DNA from: Oscillospiraceae bacterium
GTDB taxonomy: Bacteria > Bacillota > Clostridia > Oscillospirales > Oscillospiraceae
Length of the DNA: 39,047 bases
Reading direction: 5' to 3'
Assembly (NCBI GenBank): GCA_017516065.1
Contig: JAFWDQ010000010.1
Span: 1 to 39,047 of the forward strand
Translations under genes and position numbers: made by a program
The notes under the pieces: generated by a model
What the model was told of the DNA's origin: nothing
The model's input: only the letters and a program-made list of their open reading frames with translations
Databases searched by the model: none
Shown here: positions 1 through 6,303 of the stretch, piece after piece
How the letters are laid out: each line of letters starts with the position of its first letter
Numbering within the stretch: the first letter of the stretch is position 1

Positions 1-486
1 CATGAACTCTTCATGCATGTTCGCATAGGCGTAAGCTGTGCAGTCTGCTGCGATCAACAGCTTTGCTCCGTCAAAGAAGGGAGCCTGTGTCGGCAGCAGT
101 TTGATCTGGCAGGGCCACTGCGTCAGGCGGGAAACCGGCTTACTCACGTTCGCAGGATCGCTTTCCGCTTCGTTCTGAGTAAATTGCATCATTCTTGATC
201 CGGGGCAGCCTCCCTCATGATGTTCGTGATTCATTTCGTTCATCGTCTTTCTATCCTTCGCTGCTTTTACTGCTGATTCATCGTATTCCGGAGCCTCACG
301 CTCTTCAAAAGTGATCGCACCGGTTGGACATCCCGGCAGGCAGTCACCGAAGCCATCACAGAAGTTCTCCCGCATGAGCTTTGCCTTGCCGTCTACGATG
401 TCGATAGCTCCTTCGTGGCAGGCCTCTGCACACAGCCCGCAGCCATTGCACTTTTCCTCATCTATGTGGATGATCTTACGAATCAT
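1..486 (-). CDS. 4Fe-4S ferredoxin-type protein (3' end outside window)
   Basis: Electron-transfer or redox-sensing iron-sulfur protein; 162 codons are visible and the frame runs off the left edge. It starts at an ATG behind a strong GGGAGGAGGAAA site. Residues C13, C16, C19 and C23 form a complete CxxCxxCxxxC cluster motif. A second motif has only C43, C49 and C53 (C-x5-C-x3-C), so one usual ligand is a glycine. A GGCPGS segment and a region ending in ADCTAYAYANMHE follow the clusters. Proteins of this build commonly lie next to hcp (hybrid cluster protein) and a Crp/Fnr regulator in anaerobic Firmicutes; the regulator is present here, divergently, and hcp could lie outside the window. The region is A+T-richer than the rest of the window. 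The ferredoxin assignment is firm; its partner and exact role are inferred. Confidence 0.88.
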   Translation of the reverse strand, partial: MIRKIIHIDEEKCNGCGLCAEACHEGAIDIVDGKAKLMRENFCDGFGDCLPGCPTGAITFEEREAPEYDESAVKAAKDRKTMNEMNHEHHEGGCPGSRMMQFTQNEAESDPANVSKPVSRLTQWPCQIKLLPTQAPFFDGAKLLIAADCTAYAYANMHEEFM

Positions 487-516
487 TGTAGTTTCCTCCT
501 CCCTTGTTCTGATGTA

Positions 517-522
517 ATTATA
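517..522 (-). promoter_or_regulatory. -10 box of the ferredoxin gene
   Basis: A perfect TATAAT on the minus strand lies about 31 bp from the ATG. No good -35 box is seen; the Crp/Fnr-type palindrome sits where an activator would replace it, centred about 41 bp upstream of the expected start of transcription. Confidence 0.65.
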
Positions 523-543
523 CTAATGAAAAAACGATATTTC

Positions 544-559
544 TGTATCTACAGATACA
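544..559. promoter_or_regulatory. Probable Crp/Fnr-family operator shared by two divergent promoters
   Basis: TGTATCTACAGATACA is a perfect 7-2-7 inverted repeat, also readable as TGTATC-N4-GATACA, the two-fold symmetric layout expected of a Crp/Fnr dimer site. It lies between the divergent ferredoxin and regulator genes. From the two TATAAT boxes its centre falls near -41 on both sides, the classic class II activator position. The site is seen directly; which protein binds it is inferred from the adjacent regulator gene. Confidence 0.7.
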
Positions 560-579
560 CTGCAAAAGATTTTTTCGTG

Positions 580-585
580 TATAAT
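580..585 (+). promoter_or_regulatory. -10 box of the Crp/Fnr regulator gene
   Basis: A perfect TATAAT lies 30 bp before the ATG. The sequence 17 bp upstream (ACACTG) is a poor -35 box and overlaps the palindrome at 544-559, which fits an activator-dependent, possibly autoregulated promoter. Confidence 0.65.
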
Positions 586-615
586 AGGGGTAAGACAGAA
601 GAGAGGAGAAAAGCA

Positions 616-1290
616 ATGGATTACTCTGTACTCGAAAAAAGCGTTCTGTTTTCAGGCGTTCCGACAAAGGAACTTCGTGATGTCCTGGAAACTGTGCCGC
701 ATCACATCCAGTGCTACGACAAAGGCGAGACTGTGTTTCACTTGATGGAGGACGCAAACAGGATCGGTGTGATTCTGGAGGGGCGCGTTCAGGCACAAAA
801 ACCATTCCCCAATGGAAGCCAAATCAACGTCTCTGTCCGGAATCCCGGTGAGATGATCGGCCCTGCTGCCGTTTTTTCCAAAAGGCAAAAGTATCCCTGT
901 GACGTTGTATCACTGGAGCCCTCCACAGTCATGATGTTCCGCAGAGAAGATGTCCTTTTGCTCCTCCAAAAAGATCTGCGGATCATGAAAAACTTTATGG
1001 CGGAGCTCGCCACCGCGACCTACATGTTACAGCAGCGTTTGGAACTGCTCTCCTATAATGGGATCGCACAGAAAGCCGCTTGTTTTCTGCTGATCCAGTC
1101 CCGACAGTCCGGGAAGAAGGTTGTCAGAATACCTGAATCGGTTTCCAACTGGGCGCTGGTCATGAATGTTTCCCGTTCTTCTCTTCATCGTGAACTGAAA
1201 AAACTGGAGGCAGATGGAATCATTTCCTATGATCCGCCAGCCATCGAGATCCTTAACTCTGAAGCGCTCCAGAATGTACTGAGCAAATAG
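616..1290 (+). CDS. Crp/Fnr-family transcriptional regulator
   Basis: DNA-binding regulator of 224 aa, normal for the family. Residues about 10-120 form a cyclic-nucleotide-binding-like beta-roll (KGETVFHLMEDANRIGVILEGRV). A long dimerisation helix (MAELATATYMLQQRLELLS) and a C-terminal winged helix follow, with recognition segment VMNVSRSSLHRELKKLEADG. The start is the ATG preceded by GAGGAGA; the frame is open further upstream, but that part crosses the promoter. No N-terminal cysteine cluster typical of Fnr is visible, so it probably senses something other than oxygen through Fe-S; a heme- or NO-sensing HcpR-like role is an inference from the divergent ferredoxin. A palindromic operator lies in the intergenic region and suggests autoregulation. 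Confidence 0.92.
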   Translation: MDYSVLEKSVLFSGVPTKELRDVLETVPHHIQCYDKGETVFHLMEDANRIGVILEGRVQAQKPFPNGSQINVSVRNPGEMIGPAAVFSKRQKYPCDVVSLEPSTVMMFRREDVLLLLQKDLRIMKNFMAELATATYMLQQRLELLSYNGIAQKAACFLLIQSRQSGKKVVRIPESVSNWALVMNVSRSSLHRELKKLEADGIISYDPPAIEILNSEALQNVLSK

Positions 1291-1295
1291 AACCC

Positions 1296-1328
1296 CCCGG
1301 CTGTCAGCGCTGATAACCGACAACCGGG
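1296..1328 (+). terminator. Hairpin after the Crp/Fnr gene
   Basis: A 10-bp stem (CCCGGCTGTC / GACAACCGGG, one G-T pair) with a 13-nt loop starts 5 bp after the stop codon. Only a short T-containing tail follows (CCTTTATGG), so it is a moderate terminator. Confidence 0.5.
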
Positions 1329-1581
1329 AGTCCTTTATGGAACGAGTTTATCATCAAAGCCAACCGCAATCATTCCTTTTGAGTAATTGCAACACTTTTT
1401 GCAACCCGGGCTCGGATAGAATATGGAACACCGAGAAAAATGTATGGAAAATGGCCTGTTTTTAGAATATACGCCACCAAAAACAGCAGGTAAAAGAAAA
1501 CGGAAAAAGAGTGGGAATAATTGAAACATACCGGCGTTGGGCGTCATTTGAAAAGCGCCAGAAAAACGCCTCTGAACAACA
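1329..1581. other. A+T-rich intergenic stretch, no gene seen
   Basis: No frame has a ribosome site or recognisable product. It contains A-rich runs and a spaced pair of TTGCAA words (1387-1392, 1399-1404). Its composition matches the preceding ferredoxin/regulator pair rather than the G+C-rich DNA that starts after about 1650. Confidence 0.5.
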
Positions 1582-1624
1582 AAAGAGAGTTGACTGATCT
1601 ACAGGAAATCAGTCAACTCTCTTT
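1582..1624. terminator. Strong bidirectional hairpin
   Basis: A 17-bp perfect stem (AAAGAGAGTTGACTGAT with its complement) encloses a 9-nt loop. The A run on the left and T run on the right would make it work on either strand. It lies at the change from A+T-richer to G+C-rich sequence. Confidence 0.75.
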
Positions 1625-1662
1625 CGTTATTTGATCTCGCCGCACAAAACCGGCTCGTGTGA

Positions 1663-1821
1663 CGGGCCGACCCGGCCGGCGGCGGCGAAAACGGCGAGAA
1701 CCCCATGGCCGCCATGATGGGCGGCGGCGGTGAAAACGGGGGGAACCCCATGGCCGCCATGATGAGCATGTTCGGCGGCATGATGGGCGGCGGCCAAAAC
1801 AAAAAGAAGGATGAAGAGTAA
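1663..1821 (+). pseudogene. 3' stub of a Gly/Met/Asn-rich protein gene
   Basis: An open frame that begins directly after an in-frame TGA (1660-1662) and ends with TAA has the look of a protein C-terminus: two repeats of GGGGEN-G-NPMAAMM followed by SMFGGMMGGGQN and a charged tail KKKDEE. The repeat is also plain in DNA, where CCCCATGGCCGCCATGATG occurs twice. There is no ribosome site or proper start in front of it, and a good terminator follows at 1881. I read it as the surviving 3' end of a low-complexity protein gene whose 5' part was lost when the upstream segment arrived or was deleted. The family of the parent gene is not recognised. Confidence 0.55.
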
Positions 1822-1880
1822 TCCGATCCTATCAGCTGCTATGCCCTGAAATCTGTCCGCAAACCCCTGCAACGAAAACG

Positions 1881-1917
1881 AAATCGCAGGCACGATACAT
1901 AGTGCCTGCGATTTTTT
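1881..1917 (+). terminator. Rho-independent terminator after the gene stub
   Basis: A 13-bp perfect stem AAATCGCAGGCAC / GTGCCTGCGATTT with an 8-nt loop is followed by six T residues. It can also serve the convergent minus-strand gene ending at 2043 through the A run on its left. Confidence 0.85.
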
Positions 1918-2042
1918 CGCCGCCGACGGCGGAACAGGAACGCCTTTCCTCTCACATTTCCTGTCCCGGGGATCGCTTTTCCGCGGTCCCGGGGATTTCT
2001 CTTTCCGTCCGGTCGCAGAATGGCGGGGTCTGTTCCTGCCGC

Positions 2043-2690
2043 TCACTGCTCACAGCAGAACATGTATTTTTTCATGAATTCGGCCGTTTTTTCTTCACCG
2101 ATCAGGGACTTGAACTGATCCACCGCCGGGCCGCCCTTTGACAGCAGTCCGTCCGGGAGCACAGCGTTTTTCCTGTTCTTTTCCGCCGGATCACAGGCCG
2201 GACAGCGGAGCAGCGCGGCAAAATACGCTTCACTGTACTCCCGGAACAGCCGATCCAGTTCCTTTCCGATCTCTCTTCCCCGATAAAATGCCGAGCCGGG
2301 AAGATGCAGATCGGAATACCACGCCTTCTTCGGCTCAAAGACAGGCAGCCCGGCGTACCTGTTCTTTACCTCCTCCAGCTCGGGAAAGCGCCGCTCTGAA
2401 AGGGTGGTGTCGATCAGCTCCAGGAGCAGGGTCTCCTCTCCATCCGCACAGATCCGGTCCGTACTGAGGATGGGGCCGTCCAGCCTCGAAGGCGTGAAGG
2501 CAGCGCTTTCCATCCTCATCAGCCCGGCCATCCCTTCCATGTGCAGCAGACACATGGAGCCCGCTCCTTCCGCTTCATAGCTCTCAGCATGGAAAACCAT
2601 GCCCTTTCCCCTGATCTGTGAAAGGGCGCCCATGTCCTTCGGGACCAGCCGGAAATACTTTCCGGCAGTCGCTTTCAAGTCCATGTCCAT
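2043..2690 (-). CDS. Uncharacterised protein, possible bilin-reductase (HY2/PcyA) relative
   Basis: A 215-aa soluble protein without signal peptide or membrane segment. I do not recognise a close family, but several features line up with ferredoxin-dependent bilin reductases: similar length; a PSRLDGPILSTDRICADG segment placed like the P-x-GMDLVG active-site strand of PcyA, which makes D78 the counterpart of the catalytic Asp; a following hydrophobic strand LLLELIDTT; and a C-terminal GPAVDQFKSLIGEE...FMKKYMF block resembling the family's DPAR..L...FGEEW....LF ending. The position of the PcyA catalytic His holds E61. These are by-eye matches, so the assignment is tentative. It is a single gene, divergent from the DUF1295 gene and sharing an intergenic region with a Fur-like palindrome. 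The start is the ATG; a GGAGCGTGCG stretch lies upstream. Confidence 0.75.
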   Translation of the reverse strand: MDMDLKATAGKYFRLVPKDMGALSQIRGKGMVFHAESYEAEGAGSMCLLHMEGMAGLMRMESAAFTPSRLDGPILSTDRICADGEETLLLELIDTTLSERRFPELEEVKNRYAGLPVFEPKKAWYSDLHLPGSAFYRGREIGKELDRLFREYSEAYFAALLRCPACDPAEKNRKNAVLPDGLLSKGGPAVDQFKSLIGEEKTAEFMKKYMFCCEQ

Positions 2691-2728
2691 TATTCGATCG
2701 CACGCTCCTTTTCCGCATCCTGAGTTTT

Positions 2729-2734
2729 ATTATA
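2729..2734 (-). promoter_or_regulatory. -10 box for the 215-aa protein gene
   Basis: A perfect TATAAT on the minus strand about 40 bp before the ATG. The -35 region (TGAGAT at 17 bp) is poor and touches the palindrome at 2757-2770, as expected for a regulated promoter. Confidence 0.5.
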
Positions 2735-2756
2735 CCATGGATCGGGCTCCGATCTC

Positions 2757-2770
2757 ATGATAATTATCAT
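2757..2770. promoter_or_regulatory. 14-bp palindrome, Fur/PerR-like operator candidate
   Basis: ATGATAATTATCAT is a perfect palindrome containing the TGATAA/TTATCA half-sites of Fur-family boxes, but with the halves abutting instead of in the usual 7-1-7 layout. It overlaps the -35 region of the minus-strand gene and lies 40 bp upstream of the -35 box of the plus-strand gene. Confidence 0.45.
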
Positions 2771-2809
2771 ATCTTCTTCATACTTTTTCTCATGGGATCG
2801 CCCGAACAC

Positions 2810-2838
2810 TTTACAGTCTCGCCCTCCGTTTGTATAAT
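2810..2838 (+). promoter_or_regulatory. Promoter of the DUF1295 gene
   Basis: TTTACA and TATAAT are separated by exactly 17 bp, and the -10 box ends 36 bp before the GTG start. Confidence 0.75.
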
Positions 2839-2874
2839 CAAATCAGACAAACGAATCAAGAAGGAGAAACCGCT

Positions 2875-3666
2875 GTGAGCTATTGGATCGTATTTCTTGT
2901 CAGTATGGCGGCATGTTCCATCGGCTTTTACACATATATCTGGTTCTTTTCCGTCGGCTACGGACTGGCCGTCGCCGTCATCGGCGCGGCGCTTGGGATC
3001 GCCTTTCACGCCTCCATGGGGCCGGGGGAATGGATCGGCTGCGCACTGCTTCTGATTTTCGGCCTCCGGCTGGCCGGTTATCTGTGGATCCGGGAGAAGA
3101 AAAGCGCTCTGTACCGCAAAGTGCTGAATCCCGAACTGGACCGGAGCAAAAAGATGCCCGTGACCGCCAAGCTGTCGATCTGGGTCGCCTGCGGCTTTCT
3201 GTATACCCTGATGACGCTCCCGCTGTACTGCCGGCTGCGGAACGGCGCCGCGCCGGACGCGGCCCTCTGGGCCGGTCTGGTGATCATGGCCCTGGGCATC
3301 GTGACCGAGGCGGCGGCGGATATGCAGAAGACCGCCGCCAAGAAAAAGAACGGCAGCCGCTTTGTGGATACGGGGCTGTACCGTCTGGTGCGCTGCCCGA
3401 ACTATCTGGGCGAAGTGCTGATCTGGCTGGGTGTGCTGATCTCCGGCGTCACGGCTCTGCAGGGCGTCCGGCAGTGGGTGCCGGCGATCCTGGGCTTCGT
3501 TCTGATCACCTGGGTCATGTTCAGCGGTGCCCGCAGGCTGGAGCTGCGTCAGGATAAAAACTACGGCGACGATCCGGAATACCGGGAATACGTGAAAACC
3601 GTTCCCATCCTCATCCCCTTCGTTCCCCTCTACAGCGTGAAGAAGCATAAATTTCTGGCTGCCTGA
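2875..3666 (+). CDS. DUF1295 family integral membrane protein (steroid 5-alpha-reductase-like)
   Basis: A 263-aa polytopic membrane protein with about six hydrophobic segments. The C-terminal half carries the family signature: ADMQK at about 150, a GLYRLVRCPNYLGEVLIWLG motif at about 170-190 and a late R-E-Y segment before the last charged tail. DUF1295 proteins resemble steroid 5-alpha-reductases and isoprenylcysteine methyltransferases, using NADPH or SAM near the membrane face; the substrate here is unknown. The GTG start is chosen because AAGGAG lies 8 bp upstream; an in-frame TTG further upstream sits in the promoter. It is a single gene with its own promoter, divergent from the bilin-reductase-like gene. 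Confidence 0.85.
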   Translation: MSYWIVFLVSMAACSIGFYTYIWFFSVGYGLAVAVIGAALGIAFHASMGPGEWIGCALLLIFGLRLAGYLWIREKKSALYRKVLNPELDRSKKMPVTAKLSIWVACGFLYTLMTLPLYCRLRNGAAPDAALWAGLVIMALGIVTEAAADMQKTAAKKKNGSRFVDTGLYRLVRCPNYLGEVLIWLGVLISGVTALQGVRQWVPAILGFVLITWVMFSGARRLELRQDKNYGDDPEYREYVKTVPILIPFVPLYSVKKHKFLAA

Positions 3667-3674
3667 CCAAAATC

Positions 3675-3703
3675 TTGTGTTCAGAGGATTTGGACGCTAT
3701 CAT
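3675..3703 (+). promoter_or_regulatory. Promoter of the following lipoprotein gene
   Basis: TTGTGT and TATCAT with a 17-bp spacer, 75 bp before the start codon. Transcription would begin near 3710, inside the tandem repeat at 3707-3726. Confidence 0.55.
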
Positions 3704-3706
3704 AGC

Positions 3707-3726
3707 ATCTTGAAAAATCTTGAAAA
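3707..3726 (+). repeat. Tandem 10-bp repeat at the predicted transcription start
   Basis: ATCTTGAAAA occurs twice head to tail, in step with one DNA turn, just after the -10 box. It may be an operator, or chance in an A-rich leader. Confidence 0.4.
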
Positions 3727-3778
3727 AGAGTGAAAACAAACCGACGCCTGACTGAAATAACGCAAGGAGGAAACGCAA

Positions 3779-4621
3779 ATGAAAAGCGCTAAGAAACTGA
3801 TCGCTCTGGCCGCCGCCGCGGTCATGCTGATCGCCCTGCTGGCGGGCTGCGGCTCCGCCGGTCCCGAGCCCCCTGCTCCCGAACCCGCTGTGGAAGTAAA
3901 GCAGACAGCCAGCGCCTGGCTGGATCAGGACGGCAGCACGATCTCCGCCACCGTGGATCTGACCGGCGGCTGGTCCGTGGAGTTCGCCCGGGGCGCGGTC
4001 TATCTCTACGACAGCGAGGACTATGAACATCGGCAGGCCATCGCCATGGGCCTCACACTGGACAAGGAGGTCTATGACGAGTACGCCGCCGAGGCCGCCG
4101 AGGCCGAGAGCTTCCGGGAGCTTGAAAACGGCTGCTGCTACACGCAGTCGGACGGCACCCAGGCCTATCTCTCCACCGTCGGCGACGACGCGTATTTCAT
4201 GGTCTGCGTCAATCCCGGCGCGGACGGCGACGCGATCTATGCCCGCTTCGAGACGGAACCGGAGAACCCCGGCGAGCCGGCTTACGGGCAGCCGTCGGAG
4301 CTCTATTCCCCGGAAGACCTGGACAGCGCGGCGATGCTGGTCGCGGAGGAATTCTCCAACTGGGCCGGCTGTGAGATGCATCGCCTTGACTATGCCGGTG
4401 ACGCGTGCAGCAGCGAGGAGAACATTCAGTGGCTGAACTCCGTCAGCGAGGGCAAAAACTACACCCAGTGCATGGAATTCCTGAGCGATTTCCACTCCCC
4501 CGTTGACCCGGCCGACCTTGAGGGGACTGCCTGGGAGCCGGACACTGATTATACAGATTATCAGTGGTGGCTGGCCCGGGAGGACGGCGGCAACTGGGAG
4601 CTCGTCAGCTGGGGCTATTGA
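3779..4621 (+). CDS. Secreted lipoprotein of unknown function
   Basis: A 280-aa predicted lipoprotein: basic N-terminus, hydrophobic core and lipobox LLAGC (Cys25), then a Pro/Glu-rich linker (PEPPAPEPAVE). The mature part looks two-domained. Residues about 40-165 are beta-rich (WSVEFARGAVYLYDSEDY, a Tyr- and acid-rich segment), and about 180-280 hold Cys198 and Cys210 and end in NWELVSWGY, a short aromatic finish shared by several clostridial surface domains. The whole protein is strongly acidic. No catalytic motif is seen. The ribosome site AAGGAGGAAA precedes the ATG. It is a single gene between its own promoter and a long terminator hairpin. Confidence 0.85.
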   Translation: MKSAKKLIALAAAAVMLIALLAGCGSAGPEPPAPEPAVEVKQTASAWLDQDGSTISATVDLTGGWSVEFARGAVYLYDSEDYEHRQAIAMGLTLDKEVYDEYAAEAAEAESFRELENGCCYTQSDGTQAYLSTVGDDAYFMVCVNPGADGDAIYARFETEPENPGEPAYGQPSELYSPEDLDSAAMLVAEEFSNWAGCEMHRLDYAGDACSSEENIQWLNSVSEGKNYTQCMEFLSDFHSPVDPADLEGTAWEPDTDYTDYQWWLAREDGGNWELVSWGY

Positions 4622-4651
4622 TGCCGGATGACCCGCGCTTATCTGATCTGA

Positions 4652-4700
4652 ATAACGGAAACCGACAGGCGCTCCGGGAGCGTCTGTCGGTTTCTGTTAT
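4652..4700 (+). terminator. Long terminator hairpin
   Basis: A stem of more than 20 bp (ATAACGGAAACCGACAGGCG... with its near-perfect complement) starts 30 bp after the lipoprotein stop codon. It ends in a T-rich arm rather than a separate T run. Confidence 0.7.
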
Positions 4701-4705
4701 CGGGG

Positions 4706-4733
4706 TTGATAGTTGACGGAAAAATAATATAAT
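4706..4733 (+). promoter_or_regulatory. Promoter of the radical SAM gene
   Basis: TTGATA and TATAAT with a 16-bp spacer, directly after the preceding terminator. It leaves a leader of about 100 nt. Confidence 0.6.
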
Positions 4734-4840
4734 AGATTTCATTGAGAACACAGGCAGACGATATGCGCTCCCGGGAACATCGGGAATGCGTTTCTCCGGG
4801 CACCTCCCCCCGGTATTCAGCGCAGAAAGGCAATCGCACC

Positions 4841-6199
4841 ATGAACGTCAAACTGATCCAGCCGCGGATGAGCAAGCGGCCCATGGACACGGACCTGAAG
4901 CTGCATATGGCGCCGCCCCTGGGTCTTCTGACCGTGGCGGCCGTGCTGATGCCCGCGCATCAGGTGACGGTGGAAAATGAGAATATCGGGCCTGTGGACC
5001 TGTCGGATTCGCCGGATATCGTCGGTCTCTCCGTCACGGTGGACGTGCTGCCCCGGGCCGTGGAGATCGCCCGCTCCTACCGCAGCCGGGGCATCCCGGT
5101 GGTGGCCGGAGGGATCCATATCACCGCCGCCGCGGACACCGTACCCGGGGATGCCTTCGACGCGCTGTGCATCGGCGCCGCCGAGGGCACGTGGCCGGAC
5201 ATCATGGCTGACCTGGCGGCCGGAACGCTCCGGAAGCGCTACCGATGCAGGGGACCGCTCCGGGGCGAGGAGATCGTCTCCCCGGCCTATGCGCTGATCT
5301 CCTCGCAACCCTATCTCTACTGCAACGTCGTGCACACCAGCCGGGGCTGTCCCTTCCGCTGCGACTTCTGCTACAACAGCAGCCCGGAGCATCAGTACGT
5401 CAACCGTCCCATTGAAGACGTGCTGGCCGATATCCGCGCCACGGGTCAGCACCATATCCTTTTCATCGACGACAATTTCGCCGGGAACCGGGCCTGGACG
5501 CGGGAATTTCTGCTGCGGATCCGGCCTATGGGCCTGCTGTGGAACGCCGCCGTGTCCATCGACGCGGCAAGGGACCCCGAGCTCCTTGACCTGATGCGGG
5601 ACAGCGGCTGCCGCAGCCTGTTCATCGGATTTGAGAGCATTTCTCCCGGCTCCATCGACAGCGTACACAAACGGCAGAATCGCATCGGCGACTATGAGCA
5701 GGCCGTCAGCGAGATCCACCGCAGAGGGATCATGATCAACGGCAGCTTCGTTTTCGGTCTGGACGGGGACACGCCGGAGACCTTTCAGGCCACCCTGGAC
5801 TGGATCGTAAAAAATCGTATCGAGACGGTCACCTCGCACATTCTGACCCCTTATCCGGGCACCGTCCTGTATGAGCGCATGAAGGCGGAGGGCCGTCTGC
5901 TGACGGAGGATCTCTCCCTCTACAACACCGCCCACGTGGTCTTTCAGCCCAAGGGCATGACGGCGGAGGAGCTGTATCAGGGCTATCTGTGGATCTACCG
6001 GCAGGTATACAGCCTGAAAAACATCATCCGCCGCAGACCGGCGGCGCGGCAGCAGCGGATGACCTATTGGCTGTTCAATTTCCTGTATCGGAAATACGGG
6101 CGCTTCACGGACCGGCTCTGCCGGCGGATCACCTATGAGCGCATCGGCCGGATCGCCCAGCGGCTGGCCCGCTACCGCGGGAACAGGCGGAAGCGCTGA
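4841..6199 (+). CDS. B12-binding-type radical SAM protein
   Basis: A 452-aa enzyme. Residues about 1-140 form a Rossmann-like cobalamin-binding-type domain (IVGLSVTVDVLPRAVEIARSY, VVAGGIHITA), without a visible DxHxxG base-off histidine motif. The radical SAM core follows with CPFRCDFCY (C-x3-C-x2-C for the 4Fe-4S cluster), the IDDNF strand, FIGFES and an MINGSFVFGLDGDT segment. The C-terminus is Arg-rich (about 20 basic residues in the last 80) and may contact membrane or nucleic acid. Relatives methylate or rearrange carbon skeletons of lipids, antibiotics and tetrapyrroles; no pathway neighbour reveals the substrate here. The ATG is chosen with AGAAAGG about 10 bp upstream; the frame is open a further 33 codons but without a ribosome site. 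Confidence 0.9.
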   Translation: MNVKLIQPRMSKRPMDTDLKLHMAPPLGLLTVAAVLMPAHQVTVENENIGPVDLSDSPDIVGLSVTVDVLPRAVEIARSYRSRGIPVVAGGIHITAAADTVPGDAFDALCIGAAEGTWPDIMADLAAGTLRKRYRCRGPLRGEEIVSPAYALISSQPYLYCNVVHTSRGCPFRCDFCYNSSPEHQYVNRPIEDVLADIRATGQHHILFIDDNFAGNRAWTREFLLRIRPMGLLWNAAVSIDAARDPELLDLMRDSGCRSLFIGFESISPGSIDSVHKRQNRIGDYEQAVSEIHRRGIMINGSFVFGLDGDTPETFQATLDWIVKNRIETVTSHILTPYPGTVLYERMKAEGRLLTEDLSLYNTAHVVFQPKGMTAEELYQGYLWIYRQVYSLKNIIRRRPAARQQRMTYWLFNFLYRKYGRFTDRLCRRITYERIGRIAQRLARYRGNRRKR

Positions 6200-6256
6200 A
6201 TGCGTACAGCTTTCAAAAAATGCGCCTCATTTTTCGCCGCTCTGTCTTAGAAAAAG

Positions 6257-6300
6257 AACAGTCCGCCCCGAAATGACAGTTCAGGGCGGACTGTTTGTTT
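6257..6300. terminator. Bidirectional terminator
   Basis: A 12-bp G+C-rich stem AACAGTCCGCCC / GGGCGGACTGTT with a 15-nt loop, T-rich on the right and A-rich on the left. It separates the radical SAM gene from the convergent VOC gene. Confidence 0.8.
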
Positions 6301-6303
6301 TGA

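Noticed and set aside
1387-1404. Spaced pair of TTGCAA words as a possible operator
   Set aside because: TTGCAA is itself a palindrome and short; there is no promoter or gene start beside it.
1627-2046. A 139-codon minus-strand frame over the Gly/Met repeat
   Set aside because: Its His/Ala repeats are the reverse reading of the NPMAAMM repeat, and it crosses the terminator at 1881-1917.
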